A stretch of 64,000 nucleotides of DNA from Ceratodon purpureus. Its lineage: Eukaryota > Streptophyta > Bryopsida > Pseudoditrichales > Ditrichaceae. Below, piece by piece: positions 1 through 11,845 of the stretch. Under the pieces are notes generated by a model. It was not told the DNA's origin and ran no database searches. It saw nothing but the letters and a program-made list of their open reading frames with translations. Position numbers and translations under genes: made by a program. The stretch spans positions 16,040,467-16,104,466 of the forward strand of contig CM026423.1 in the NCBI GenBank assembly GCA_014871385.1. The letters run 5' to 3'. Positions within the stretch are counted from its first letter, which is position 1, and each line of letters opens with the position of its first letter.

Positions 1-1284
1 GCAATTTTATCACAACAACAAATCAAATGCTGAATTTGTCACCACATGTTATTCATGTGTACTTTTTCTATATATTTTCTACTTTTTCTATATATTTTAA
101 ATTTAATGTTTTTTTTCATTTCATGAATTTTCAAATATTTAGCTCTTTCAAGTATTTAGCTCAATGGCCCAATAAAGGCTTCAATTTGTATAATTCAATA
201 TATTTCTCACCCCAAGACTTCAGATTCTCACCTTAAAGCTGAAATTTAGAAATTTTGACGGTCCACCTCTCGAGTCTCAACTCGGTCATGGTGTGAAGCG
301 GCCCTTCGTTGCCATAGTTCGGCAACTAACAAATCATTTGATCGTTTCCTGCCCCCTTTTGCTGCACTGCACTGTGACTGTTCCAGCTAGTCAAAACTAT
401 ATACAAAAACCTAACTGAGTTATCCTTTCCAGTTCAAAGGATGTAGTGTCCGACTCAAGACGCGTCTATATACTGATTCTCGTGAGGTCCAGTTTGTGAC
501 CGTCCTTTCCTTACACAGCCAAAAACGTAAGATATGAAAAATGACCCAAGGACATGGACCAGCCTTTATATTTTAGGCGAATTTTCGCCTAGATCTTACC
601 CGTGTACCCTGCTGGCGATTGGTACACGGGTTTTAAAAGGGGTATCGGGCGGGTGGGGAGCCTGATCGGGTATCGGGCGGGTGGGGTGGGGCCAGCTGAA
701 CGAGCTCCCCGTCACATCGGGTGCCGTTTTCCCCACCTCCACCTTCCCCATCAGCGCCACCCCAACCAGTCACCCACGACGTCTGTCGCCTCCTTCTCCC
801 TCGTTTTGCCCACGATCGCCAGCACTTATTCTCATTCTCGCACCTTCATCTCATCTTCGTCGCCTGCATTTGGCACTTCCCTGGAATTGTGGATCGCCAT
901 TGTGTGAGAGTCTATTGTGAGGGGGGGCCAGTTTCTCGTTGCGCAGCTTGGAAGCTTGGAGTGTTGTGAATGTGGGAAGATGTGTAGCGTTTGCATTGGG
1001 GTGTCAGGGTTTTCGATTGAGCTTTTCCTTTGTTGGGTAATTTGCCGAGGCATTGCTGGATCTCGCAGTCTCAATGACGGCTGGGGGGGGGGGGGAAATT
1101 GGCCGATGCCGTTGTGCACAGACTTGGGCGATAAAAGGAGCTCGCGGCAGGGAAGTCACAGCATCAATTGTGTCTGCATTTGATTAGTTTGCAATTGGCT
1201 TTGTGCTTGGTGTTTAGGGTGTTTCGCTTTGCAACTGCTGGTTTCTTCTGTCGCTGTGTCTTTGGGTTTTGGGTTTCTGTGTCA
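1..1284. other. 5' flank of hAT copy, no gene seen
   Basis: The first 540 bases are AT-rich and show no coding signal. From about 540 the sequence becomes GC-rich. It has two adjacent small inverted repeats: TAGGCGAA/TTCGCCTA at 574-591 with a 2-base loop, and CCCGTGTACC/GGTACACGGG at 599-630 with a 12-base loop. A direct repeat of about 19 bp (GGGTATCGGGCGGGTGGGG) follows at about 640-687. These may be subterminal structures of the hAT element, but no matching terminal inverted repeat was found downstream. Short open frames here lack domain features. Confidence 0.5.
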
Positions 1285-3789
1285 ATGGGTCCGGTGAAGA
1301 GCATGGCGATTCAAGCGCCCTTGCGTAGATATCTCTACGAGGGCCGCTTCAAATCACATGGCAATGACTCAATTTCTGTTTCGCAATTGTCTGACGAGTT
1401 GTCATTGTCTGCGCAATTGGCATCGCAGGTGAAATTGGAGCCGGATACCTCGGTGGCGGACCTCGGAGCGGCGGTTTCTGACTCCGATTGCTCTGTTCTA
1501 GAGGCACTCTCGACTCCTTCGAAGCCGCGGGATATCTCTGGGCGAGGTGATTGTGTTGTGTTAGGAGAGGTGACTGCTGTTCAGAAGGAGGAGTCGAGGA
1601 AGCGCAAAAAGAGCTATGAGCAGCGACGGCATTTTCAAGATTCCTGGGCTGCCAAGCTGCCTTGGGCAGAGGCAGTCGTCGGCGTTGATGGTTCAATTAC
1701 GCAAGTGAGGTGCAAGGTGTGCACCGACGTGGAGGCCCGGGAGAAATTACTCGTCCCGAAAATCGATAGCCTCTACAAGCATGCGGGTCGGAGAAGAGCC
1801 ATGGCCGATATGGGGAAGGTCAGAAGGGGGGAGTACTACTACCTCGGCACGAACCAACATGTCAAGAACGAGCGAATTTTTTTTGCTAAGGGAGGGCACA
1901 CTGTGATTACGCAGGTCCTTGCTGGAGTCACCAAAGAGAGAAGGAGGAAGATTGTGCAATTTAGATGCTGCCTACACGTGTTACAACAGGGCCACCCCGT
2001 GGCAGATTACACAGCGATGGGCGAGTTGCTGACCCAACTCATGGTACCGAAGTTGCCCAAGAAGCATTGGGGACAAGTTGCTGGCTGGGAGTTTGCTTGT
2101 GCCATGGCCGCTGTTTGTGCTGATCGCCTCAAAAGAGGAATTGCCGAAGCTCCCTTCATTTCTGCCAGTGCCGATGAAGTCACATCTGTGGACAACAGTC
2201 AGTGGCTTTCGGTACATGTGTATTACTCAGTCAATTTTGTGCGTGAGGCCCATATGATTTGTATCAGGCGTGTAGATTGTGAAGCCAATGCAGAGAACCT
2301 TACTGAGATGATTGTGGACCAGCTATGCTGGCATGGAGGCTTGAGTGACGAAGACCTTGCTAAGAAGCTCATCTGCTTCGGAGCAGACGGAGCTGCTGTG
2401 TTCCAGGGGAGCCGAACCGGAGTGATCCAGCGATTGACTGCTAACCATTCCCCTTTTGTGCTTGGGGTCCACGACTTCGCACATCGTACGAATTTGGCAG
2501 TGGAGGCCTTATCAGGTTTGCCCTTCGTTCAGAAATGTGAGAGCTTGTGTAAGAGCCTGTACAGCTATTTTTCAGCTTCCCCTAAGCGTCATCTTGAGTT
2601 CATGAAACTTGCCGAAGTTGTGGAGACAGAGGGGCTCAAGATTCTGAGGCAGGTTACCACTCGGTGGATCTCTCTCCTTGAGCCTCTCAAACGTATCTGT
2701 GGCGAGTATAAGACATTAATTGTCAAATTTGCCGAGGATGCACCCAAGGAAAGTGCAGCAAAAAAAAATCTCGCCCTCCTCCTTGATGTGACTACTGTGT
2801 TTTCCCTGCCTTGCATCTTACCTCTGCTTGAGTCTGTGAACTCGTTGATCAAGTTTGCACAGGCCCATAACGTTTTTGTTGCTGACTTCATAGCTGCAGT
2901 GAAGATCTGTCAAGCCGAGATCTATGAGATGTACCTTGACTGTAGCTCGTCCTTTCAGCCCTTGCATTTTCAGCTATTCCATGATGTTGTTACAGATCAG
3001 TCCCACACCATCTCTCATGAGTGGGTGACGGATTTAAATAATGGAGTTGAATCCCTTGGGTTCAGAATCCATGGCCATACCTATCCGGCCCATGTGGTGG
3101 ATAGTGTCTCTGGGCAGGCGGTATCTGTGTCCCGGGAGGACTTGGCTCAGATTGTGAGCTCAGTTAAGGGGCAGTGCTCGGCTGCAGCAGAAATGCTAAT
3201 TGCCCAGCTTGACAGACGGTTCCCTCACTGCGATTTGATGGAGGCTCTTGGAATAGTGTTTCCCCAGTATTGGCTACAAGAAAATTGTGACGAGTTGTTT
3301 GTAAGTCACTTGGAAGTGATCAGGCAGTGGTTCTGCCAGCCTCGGTTTGTGAGCACAGCCGGGAAACAAGAGTAGTCGAGCGAAATCCAGGCCCCCTTGG
3401 ATTCACATTTGTTGAGCATGCAGCAAGTCCTTTTTAAACTCACTATGCGGTCACATGCCAAGAAGGCAATGGAGCTACCTCACGACATTAATCCGGTGAC
3501 GAAGCTATGGCAGAAGCTGGGCTGCAACGCTTTACTCCTAAACAAAATTTCGGAATATATAAAACTTGCACAGATTGCTGTGACTGCAGTTCTCGGCTCT
3601 TGTGAGGATGAGAGGACTTTTTCGACTCTCTCATTTGTGAAGAACAAGGTCAGAAACCGGTTGGCAGGAAATCTGGACACATGCATTCGAATGTTCTCTC
3701 AGTCCTGGTACTCTCTTGAAACCTTCCCTTACTGTGTTGCCTTTGATCACTGGAGGGAAGCTAAGGCGAGAATTGGGGCCGAATTGTGA
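1285..3789 (+). pseudogene. hAT-superfamily transposase with one in-frame stop
   Basis: From ATG 1285 a single frame runs to the TGA ending at 3789 (835 codons), broken only by a TAG at 3373-3375 (codon 697). The N-terminus is basic and acidic linker sequence, followed by a BED-like finger (CKVC with later K-H residues, about residues 145-175). The middle has the acidic motifs expected of the RNase-H-like hAT core (SADEV and FGADGAA). After the stop the frame continues with the hAT dimerisation signature (DERTFSTLSFVKNKVRNRL). hAT transposases excise and reinsert elements as dimers, so the stop removes the dimerisation end. No introns are evident. It could be a recently inactivated copy, a readthrough product, or a sequencing error at one base. 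No convincing 8-bp target duplication was found. Confidence 0.8.
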
Positions 3790-4511
3790 GCTCCTTTGTC
3801 TCCATAACATCTGCAAGTTTATGCTTGTGGATTTCATGAGTTTTTCTCATGCTTGTTACAATTGATACTGACTTGGTTGGGGTGGGTGGGATTAGACGCT
3901 GCAGTGGGCAGTTTAGGGGTTCAATTCCCCCGTCTAATGCATTTTTTATGTGTTTTGATTGATATCTCTATTCTGTAATTTTTACTTTACTGTTTCTTGT
4001 TTTTCAAAGTGTAGCCAGAATGTTGCACAAAATTGCACCTCGGAGCCTAAACCGAACTGCTTTCGAAGTAGAGGTAGCCAGTACTGTTACTGTAAAAAAA
4101 AAATCTATCGCCACTTGGAAATTAACATTGAAATTAACCGGTGCCACATCTGCAGGAAAAAAATTTGACAGTAGCCACATTAACTTCGCTTTGAGAAGAG
4201 GAAATTGCCACAGAGGCTTCCAGAACGTCCCTTACGGTGCGATTCGCTCCCCCTCCTGTAATTCGTAAAATAAAGGCTGACATGGACTAACTGAAATAGA
4301 CCATTACAACTAACTTATTTTAATGCCTAAACTCAAAAACAGAAATAATCGTATCATGATAACCAACTCCCTTCCTGCAAGATCAGATTCAAACCCGTTG
4401 ACGACTTTGACAAAGTGTCTACCGTTCTCTTTGATAGAGTGTAAACAAATGTAGAAAAATCTTCTGCTCTTAAAAATACAAAAAATGAAGACAAGGTTTC
4501 GCCACTTGTGG
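3790..4511. other. hAT 3' flank, no gene seen
   Basis: This is the non-coding 3' side of the hAT copy followed by the 3' flank of the acyltransferase on the other strand. It contains a tRNA-like minihelix at 3891-3938, listed separately. Short open frames at 3959-4268 have no recognisable domain. Confidence 0.5.
3891..3938 (+). other. tRNA-like acceptor/T-arm minihelix
   Basis: An 8-bp stem, ATTAGACG (3891-3898) with CGTCTAAT (3931-3938), closes a segment that holds a T-arm-like hairpin: GGGG, a TTCAATT loop, CCCC (3916-3930). The GGTTCAATTCC string fits the pol III B-box consensus. No D arm or anticodon arm fits between the stems, so this is not a functional tRNA. It may be a tRNA-derived remnant, for example of a SINE. 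Confidence 0.35.
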
Positions 4512-6891
4512 CTAGTGAACGGGAAGACCATGCTTAATCAAGGTCTCTGCAATAACCTTCCTAGACTCGTTGCAAAGCTCATCGGCATTTTTACTACGAA
4601 TAGGTGGATGTACGATCATCTTAATAACACCAGGTCTCAAGGTGTATTCTAAACCATTAGGCATGAGTTTTCCTGAGCCTATTAATGTGATTGGTACAAC
4701 TGGTACACCTGCCTTAGCTGCCACCGAGAAGGCTCCTTTCTGCATCGAAACAAAAGCAATGCACAAGTCAAGTAATAATTTAGGTTGAAAGATAAATACA
4801 TGAGGCTATGTACAAAGAGAAGCGAAATTCAGTAAATTCTTATATCTCACAACGGGGATCCACCAAAAAATTCCAGACATTTTAATCCTGTGCAAAATGA
4901 TCAGAAACGAAGTCCAGACCATTTTCCAAGATAATAAAACTGTAAGTCATGTAATAACCATGTTAAACGTTTCTGAACAGCCTCGGTAGCATAGAAAACA
5001 ATCATCAAAAACCAGAGGTACGTATCTGAAATTGCTTACTTTGAAGGCAGCCATTGCTCCATCAGTTGTCCTTGTGCCCTCGGGGAAAAACAGAACAGAC
5101 ACACCCTCTTTCACAAGCTTCATACACGTCTTAAGACATTCCTGTGACCACAAATCAAACCATATCCATGAGATACTACACAGAGTATAGAAGTTACACT
5201 GGACAGACAAGAAAAAACGATAAAGTTGACCTGCTATTACCATCCTAAACCGAAACATATTTTCATGCTACTGTTGGACAATTCCTTACAGAAAGAAAAG
5301 TAAGAACACACGTCATTTCTAATTATGATGGTCTAATATGTCACCTGCTTGAGCTCCTAGATTACAACCTGAAGTTCAAGAGTGAGTACTAAACAACTAA
5401 TTCCACACCTAGACCTTCGAGTACAATTCCAATCAACAAACGTACCAATTGGCTCCTTTTGTCCATGCGCTTCAGGGGAATATGGCCGGTCATGTACATA
5501 GACCAACCGATAATCGGAATGAGGAAGTTGCTAGTCTTGCTAATGAACTTGAACGGGCGACCCAACTGAAACAGGGTATAAATATCCAGAAAACTTTGAT
5601 GATTGGCAACATATACTGCACCCTCATCAGCTGCGGGAAGATTCTCCCAGCCTTCTATCTCAGTTTTGTAAAACAACATAGTCGATAAAGTCGCCCACAC
5701 CTGTCAAAACAAAATAACCAAATCTCCATCAACTACCGGTGCTCCGCGCACCTAAAATCATCCCATAAATACCACTTACAAACAGAGACGGAAAGGTAAA
5801 AAATAAAAATAAAAACAGACACACACCCTTAACAAGTCCTTCGTTATACTCGATTTATCTGACAGGAAACCAAAAAAACGATACTTGGTCCTCATGTGCA
5901 AACAAGTCCAAGGGTGCAAATTTGAAAGACCAAAGCTGAGAACTAACCTTATTTACGAGGTGCTGAGCTCTCCTGCGGTTCTTGTCCAATAATAATACAA
6001 ATGGCTGAATTGCCAGCATCACTACAAACAGCGGTATAGCCACAGCAAACGTCGTCAAGTAGAAGCAGATCGCACGCACCTTCTGACCCAGAGTAACATC
6101 TGTTATAAAACCAACACAAAGTCAGTGGATTCACACCCTCCACAACAGCCTCCACAACAGCCTCCAAAACAGGCTCCACAATAGAAAAACCCTATGCAAC
6201 GCCCTAAACACTAAACCCACATAATACCCACAATGCCATCTCTACCACAATCCCAAAATTCAATCCCACATACGGAGAAAGTCGAGAGAGATTCCTCACC
6301 GTCTCCAGTCTACCTGGAGCAGGCGGCACACTCGCATCAGGTCCAAACGCAGCTCCCTCCGCAGACGACGCCGCTGCAGCTTGACACCTAACTCCTCTAC
6401 ACGCCCGTCTCTCCCAAACACGCCCCACTCCAAGCAACCCCTTCTGCTCACCCCTCAACAAAGTAGAGCCTTGCAACATCCCCGAGCTACTCACCACCCT
6501 GGATTGAACTCGCAACCCTGCTCCTGCCAATTCCCCAAACCACAAACCACAAAACACAAAACACAAAACACAAAGTCATCAACCAAAACCATCACTAGCT
6601 CCATAAAATAACATGCTATCACATCCGACACATACCACATTAGGTCAAATTCCACTCCCAGCATCACCAAAACCAACTGAGCACCTCACTTGACATAAAT
6701 CCCAATTCACCATCACCAAAACCTCAAACCACCATAGTTCCCACATCATGCTCCATACCTGCAACCCTGACCCCCAGCTTCCCCTTCCGGAATCCCAACC
6801 CCACCACTCCAGGGCTCCACTTCGCCCCCACCATGGGCTTCACCGCCATCATGTTGTTGCCCAGCATCATCGCATTGCCAGCCACTTGCAT
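4512..6891 (-). CDS. Plastid 1-acyl-sn-glycerol-3-phosphate acyltransferase (LPAT1/ATS2 type)
   Basis: Six exons on the minus strand: 6891-6759, 6523-6314, 6099-5948, 5700-5446, 5141-5040 and 4739-4512. They join in consistent phase to a 359-residue protein, close to the usual size of plastid LPAT1. The enzyme acylates lysophosphatidate at sn-2 to make phosphatidate for plastid glycerolipids. The N-terminus (about 100 residues, Met/Val/Gly/Lys-rich, few acidic residues) fits a chloroplast transit peptide. A membrane segment follows the VRAICFY motif in exon 3. The acyltransferase block NHQSFLD has His199 and Asp204, FFPEGTR lies at about 268-274, and a VPITLIGSGKLMP block is in the last exon. 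The exon 2 acceptor could also be 6 bases downstream. The exon 2 donor (6313) was chosen because it yields the family-like LGQKVRAICFY junction. Confidence 0.9.
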
Positions 6892-7972
6892 CGCTGAAAC
6901 AAAAACAACTACAACTACTACTACAACAACCAGAACCCCTTCCAACACTCAGACAGACACAAGAATGCAACTTTCTTTGAAAAGTTTACACCATTGGCTA
7001 CTCCAGTGAAGAGAATCACTTTCAACTCATTGAAAACTACGCCTTGTTTGAATGAGATGGTTGGTTGAGTGCCCCAAACTTGAGTAAATCAGACCAATTG
7101 GGAAATCATAAACCCAATCCAGGGGATGGTTTCGGAGTGGGTTTTGGGAGCACGGTCATGGGCTGCAGTTGTGGGGATTAACGGAGGGATGGTTATAGGC
7201 ACGTGGTTTGGACAGTAGTAAGTTACGTGTTGTGTGGGTTGCGTTGGGGACGACGACGTTGGTTGGCCCTGTGACCGTGGGGAGGCCTTATCCGCTGGGT
7301 CGATGGTGGTCATGGGGTAATGCGTCGTGGTCCGACGGTGGTTTGGTAGTTTGTTCTCAAATTTATGGCGAAGTGGCGTAGTTGTTGGTGCATGTGCAGT
7401 AGCTCTTTGGCAGCTTGGGCAGAAAATGATTAAATCTAATGATGATATTGTATTCGGTGCATTTTTTTAATATTATTATTTTTTATTTTATTTTTTGGAA
7501 GAAGAAAAAGGTGAAAATATGACAGTTATGTGTAGCTGTTAGCAAGACATTTTAAAATATATAAAGATAGCATTCTTAGATCTGTGGTTAGAATATTTTG
7601 TCTTTTTATTTTTACTTACGTAACATTGTAAACATATTATGATGGACATAATTTTCATGAAATAAAACATCGTGATTTTGACAAATGGAACTACAAAAAT
7701 GAATGTTAAAGATACTAAGATACTAAACAATTTTACTTTTTAGCAAAAAATATAAAGTAAAAGTTCAAATATAAAAGAAAAGTAAAAAATCACTTCAACA
7801 AATGTATTTATACTCATATGTTTTCAAATATCTATATTATTGTTATCATTGTAAAGAATTTCTTGAGTCAAATTTTATCTCAATTTTGTTTCATCGCACA
7901 ACTTTGTTATTATTCTAGACAAAAAAATTTAGAAAACCAAAAAGTTATAAATATTTCATAAGTCATATATAA
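6892..7972. other. Intergenic region, LPAT promoter side
   Basis: About 6892-7440 is mixed-composition upstream sequence of the LPAT gene, with an ACA/ACT-rich stretch just before its start codon that is probably 5' UTR. From 7440 composition shifts sharply to AT-rich. No gene is supported here; short open frames on both strands lack domains. Confidence 0.5.
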
Positions 7973-8332
7973 ATGGGGGCCATTAATAGTCGTCCATCTA
8001 ATGATTCTCAGAAAAATGATAAGTGTTGCAACATATGTTTTGATGATGTTGATGACAAAAATACAATCACCAAATGCAACCATTTGTATTGCAAATCATG
8101 CATTGAAGAATGGGTTACCAAACAATATAAATTGTACAATAAGGCAACATGCCCTACATGTCGTAATCCATTAAATGAATTTTATAATGATATCATGAAA
8201 AAAAGAATTTTATGGATTAAAAGATGGTGTATTTTGCAACTTATTGCTCAATGGTGGTTTATCATGGTCTCCCATGATAATGAAGAAACATCGGTATCTC
8301 AACCTTTGATATATTGGTACCATTATCCCTAA
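7973..8332 (+). CDS. Small RING-finger protein with N-myristoylation-like start
   Basis: This is an intronless 119-residue frame. A C3HC4 RING is clear: C19-x2-C22, C35-x-H37, C40-x2-C43, C60-x2-C63. RINGs of this kind usually recruit E2 enzymes as ubiquitin ligases. The N-terminus MGAINS has Gly2 and Ser6, the pattern for N-myristoylation, so membrane attachment is plausible. The C-terminal 45 residues are Trp/hydrophobic-rich. The last codons and the TAA overlap the end of a MITE-like sequence (TTAT then CCCTAAAGGAC at 8323-8337), so the tail was probably altered by that insertion. Codon use is strongly AT-biased, unlike the neighbouring LPAT and F-box genes. It may be a transposon- or virus-derived gene; expression is unknown. 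Confidence 0.55.
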   Translation: MGAINSRPSNDSQKNDKCCNICFDDVDDKNTITKCNHLYCKSCIEEWVTKQYKLYNKATCPTCRNPLNEFYNDIMKKRILWIKRWCILQLIAQWWFIMVSHDNEETSVSQPLIYWYHYP

Positions 8333-8535
8333 AGGACTATAAGACCCAAAAGGGGTTTTTAGTGATTTTGGACATGTACTTAGGATTGCAATAAACATTT
8401 AATTTTTTTTGGGTTAAAAATAGATATTTGTAAAACCTTTCAAACAAAACAATTCTCATCAGGTTTAGATAAAAATTGAGAAAGTTATGAGGTTTTTAAG
8501 ATTTCAGTCCAAATTGGGGTGGTAAGGGTTAAAAA
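8323..8535. mobile_element. End of a TTAA/CCCCTAA-type MITE
   Basis: The sequence TTAT-CCCTAAAGGAC, followed by an ACCCAAAAGGGG hairpin-like stretch and GATTTTGG, matches the starts of the elements at 50545, 52702 and 53867. No opposite end was recognised nearby, so the right limit is arbitrary. The element end supplies the stop codon of the RING frame. Confidence 0.4.
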
Positions 8536-9030
8536 AAAAAAATTAATTATTTTATTCAAAAAAAAAATAGAATCATATTGTATAGATTTTTATGAATGTA
8601 AAAATCTTTGATTCATTGCATTCTGATAACTCAAGCAAATGATACAAAAAGTCAAATTATAAGGCCCCTTACCAAAAATAATAACAAAAACTAACTTCGA
8701 AGTCTCATCTTGAATTCAATTTCAGCAATTTTTAAATGATAAAATAAGAAAAAGATTACAATTAATTCATAAGTTACTCTTACAATTCGGATTAATATTA
8801 TTGTGTTTTACATCAATAAAGTTAGTGATTAGGTTTAACTATCATTTAATACCTCTATTCACCTTATATTTTTTTTGAAAAGCAAGTATTGAGGTTTCTT
8901 GTTTTGAACTATTCTAACTTCTCTATAGATAGAAAATAAAACACAAAATCCATTGGAATAATTTTCTAAATATTTGAAAAAAAATATAATCGGTTCAATA
9001 TGATTTTAATTTTATAATTAATCCATGCTA
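8536..9030. other. AT-rich non-coding stretch
   Basis: I see no gene, RNA or repeat structure beyond A/T runs. Confidence 0.5.
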
Positions 9031-9207
9031 CTTCTTTCGTCTCATTAAAAGACCATTGTTTGCTCAAAAAATTTGTCTCTAAATAAGATCATTGTTTCTA
9101 AATTTGGCCACTTGTATCTGATTTTGGCCAACTTGTTTTTAAATTTAGAATTTCCCTTAAATCCGATATTATTAGCAAACAATGGTCTTTTAGTGAGACC
9201 AAGGGAG
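9031..9207. mobile_element. Stowaway-like MITE
   Basis: A 177-bp element with long terminal inverted repeats. The left end begins CTTCTTTCGTCTCATTAAAA and the complement of the right end begins CTCCCTTGGTCTCACTAAAA; both continue into GACCATTGTTTGCT. It is flanked by TA on both sides (9029-9030 and 9208-9209), the target duplication of Tc1/mariner-type Stowaway elements. It has no coding capacity. Confidence 0.8.
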
Positions 9208-9620
9208 TATTATTTTTCTTGAAGTTTTTTTCACAATCTTGTAAAAGTTCTTGACAAGTTGCTTTACTACCATTAGCAATAAAATATATGGTTGTAAATA
9301 GATTGAGCAGTTATACCTTGAACCATGCTATTATTAGATCACATCTAGCCTTTAATTTATTTTTGATGAAAAGAACTTTGAAGCTTAAGAATTTCAACAT
9401 TTATAATAGACAACACTTAAATTACACTGACAAGATTTCAAATAAGGTGCATCTATAACATCTAAAAGTTTCAATAGTTGTTGCATTAGACTGCGTTTTC
9501 AACATACTAAATTTAGCAAAAGGTGGGTACTCATTTTGTTTTGTTCTTTATGTTGTTCAAAAAGAGTATGGCCTCTCTAAATTGATTGATAGTACTTGAA
9601 GTGGCTTTTTCTTATTATAA

Positions 9621-9790
9621 TCTATACTATAAAATTAGTGTTGTTCGTCCGTCAGTGAGTCATAGGACGGTTCTACCACTGAACGTAGCGGAGTGTTTGC
9701 TGGAGCTCGGACGTGGCATTGGCGAGGGAGTGGAGCGTAAATGTGAATGTCTGCTTGGGAGGCGTAGAATCATTGTCAGCATCATACATG
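9621..9790 (+). mobile_element. Possible Helitron 5' terminus
   Basis: TCTATACTATAAAATTAGTG at 9621 resembles the TC-starting 5' ends of plant Helitrons. It is followed by a GC-richer patch up to about 9790 inside otherwise AT-rich DNA. No 3' hairpin with CTRR was identified, so the extent and nature are uncertain. Confidence 0.3.
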
Positions 9791-9821
9791 TATTAGATAA
9801 TGCACTTTCGTGATCATACAC

Positions 9822-10560
9822 TGTCAAGATCATACATTGTCACGATCATATAGTTACTAGATCATACATTGTCACGATCATATAGTTACTAGATCATACA
9901 TTGTCACGATCATATAGTTACTAGATCATACATTGTCACGATCATATAGTTACTAGATCATACATTGTCACGATCATATAGTTACTAGATCATACATTGT
10001 TGTGACTATACACTGTCAAAATCATATGCTATCCAGATCATACATTGTTGGAATCATACAAGATCATATAGTTACTAGATTATATAATACCAGAAACAAT
10101 CATTGTCTGGACCCTACAGATACTGCCTGATCATACACTATCAAAATCATTCATTGTCTGGACCCTACATGTACTCAATTATACCTTGTAGGTATCATTC
10201 ATTGTCTTACACTGTTAGAAACATTGGTTGTTTGATTCCTACATTTACTTGATCATACATTGTAACTATCATTCATTGTCTAAATCATACGGTCGTCGGT
10301 TACTAGATCACATATTGTTAGAATACATTGTTACAATCATATTTTGACATTATCATACACTCACTCAATCACAAAGTGACAAGATCATATGTTGAAAGGA
10401 ACATGATATAATCATATAATGATAAGATTCTATAGCTACAAGATGAAAGAATGACAAGATCATACAATGACAAAATTAAACAATGTTTGGATCTTATAAT
10501 GACAAAATCAAAGAATGTTTGGATCTTAGAACGACAAATTCATACAATGAAAAATGAATC
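9822..10560. repeat. 32-bp tandem repeat (two 16-bp halves), decaying to one side
   Basis: About five near-identical copies of a 32-bp unit lie at roughly 9830-9995. Each unit is two related 16-mers, GATCATACATTGTCAC and GATCATATAGTTACTA. From 9995 to about 10560 the same words (ATCATACATTGT, GATCATAT, GTCTGGA) recur in degraded form, so an older array surrounds a recently homogenised core. Confidence 0.85.
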
Positions 10561-11845
10561 TATTTTTAATTTTTATGTTGCCTGATAGAGTGATATTACT
10601 ATGACACGTATTCCTTAAAAAATGAATGCAAACAAAATTTATTACAAAATGCTTTCCAAAACATGACATGAAAAAATGATTTATTAAGAAATGATACTTG
10701 AAGAGGACAAAATATTAGTAAAGTGATACAACAATCTAGCACTTGCAACAAGATATTACATACAACAAAGTATGCGTTTAAACATAATATGATAAATACT
10801 ATAATATACTATTTGAAATTGATGAAATAATCCAAGCCATTAAAATCTCTTAGAACATATATTGTTTGAACTATGAAATACTATGTAGTGTAATAAGCTT
10901 ATATGTCTTCAATACCCATGTACCACCTTGCACTATTTGTCATTTGAACATTGTTGGAGCCAGTGACTGCAATTTCTAAGCAACTACAGAGTCCACTACA
11001 TGTTTTCATCATTTAACTTTTTTCTTTTTGAGTAGTCACATAACAAAAGATAAAACTCCATTGAATTTTCTGGAGTCCAAGTTCTCTGGTTTAGTTCTGA
11101 ACCTTATCATTGAAAACACAAAAACAAATCATAAAATATTTGTAAAAATAAAATTTAAACACACGGGTACTAATATCACCCTGCAAAGAAGTAGAGGGAG
11201 ATAAGATTCAATGGAGCCTGGATTGTAACTAACACTGAGTAAAGGTAGCTTGTGGAGTTTCTGTGAGTGTACAAACAGACAGAAAAGAAGAAGGGTACTA
11301 CAGTGAAGGTGGGGACTCTGGGAGGTGAGACATCACAATCGGAGAAGACACACCATGACCAAAACACCTCACTAACTTGGACTTTGCTCTGTCTTTCATA
11401 CCACAATTAAGTTAAAGAATCTGGCCAACAACTTGTATTGGAAACATTCAAAGATGAGCACTGGGGAGGAGGTGACAAAGTGGTCCTCCTGGTAACGTTG
11501 GCATGGAAGAAGATGGGCAAGTGTTTTCTCTCCATGGCTTTTTCTCTACTCCGATGGTGATGTCTAACCTCCCACCCTGCAGAGTCCCCACCTTCACTCC
11601 ACCCCTTGAGAGAAGAGAGCATATCATCAACAATATCCCTTGACACAATGTACCTAGCAAGTTGGTGATGGCTTTGGTCATCCGCATGCACCCGCCACAA
11701 GCCAGATAAATAGATCTCTTCATCTCTTTGCCAGGCAGCAAGTATTCAGTAGTTGATCTTGTTGTTTTACTCTACTCATTTGCCATCCATATTCTGAGGC
11801 CGGCTGGATCAAGTCTCTCCCAAACACACCATTGAGGTGTTCTTC
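10561..11845. other. AT-rich region, then F-box gene upstream region
   Basis: 10561-11160 is AT-rich with no gene. 11160-11845 is of mixed composition and probably holds the F-box promoter and 5' UTR. It includes the large inverted repeat at 11303-11597, listed separately. The open frames on the minus strand at 11407-11741 overlap this inverted repeat and show no domain. Confidence 0.5.
11303..11597. repeat. Imperfect long inverted repeat (hairpin)
   Basis: The left arm 11303-11344 and right arm 11549-11597 pair. GTGAAGGTGGGGACTCTG is an exact 18-base match to its complement, and after a small indel about 24 of the next 26 bases also match. Weaker pairing continues inward for about 20-30 bases. 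The loop is about 200 bases. It could be a small-RNA hairpin precursor or an inverted duplication. Confidence 0.6.

Noticed and set aside
3891..3938. Complete tRNA gene
   Set aside because: The T-arm and acceptor-like stem are present but there is no room for D and anticodon arms.
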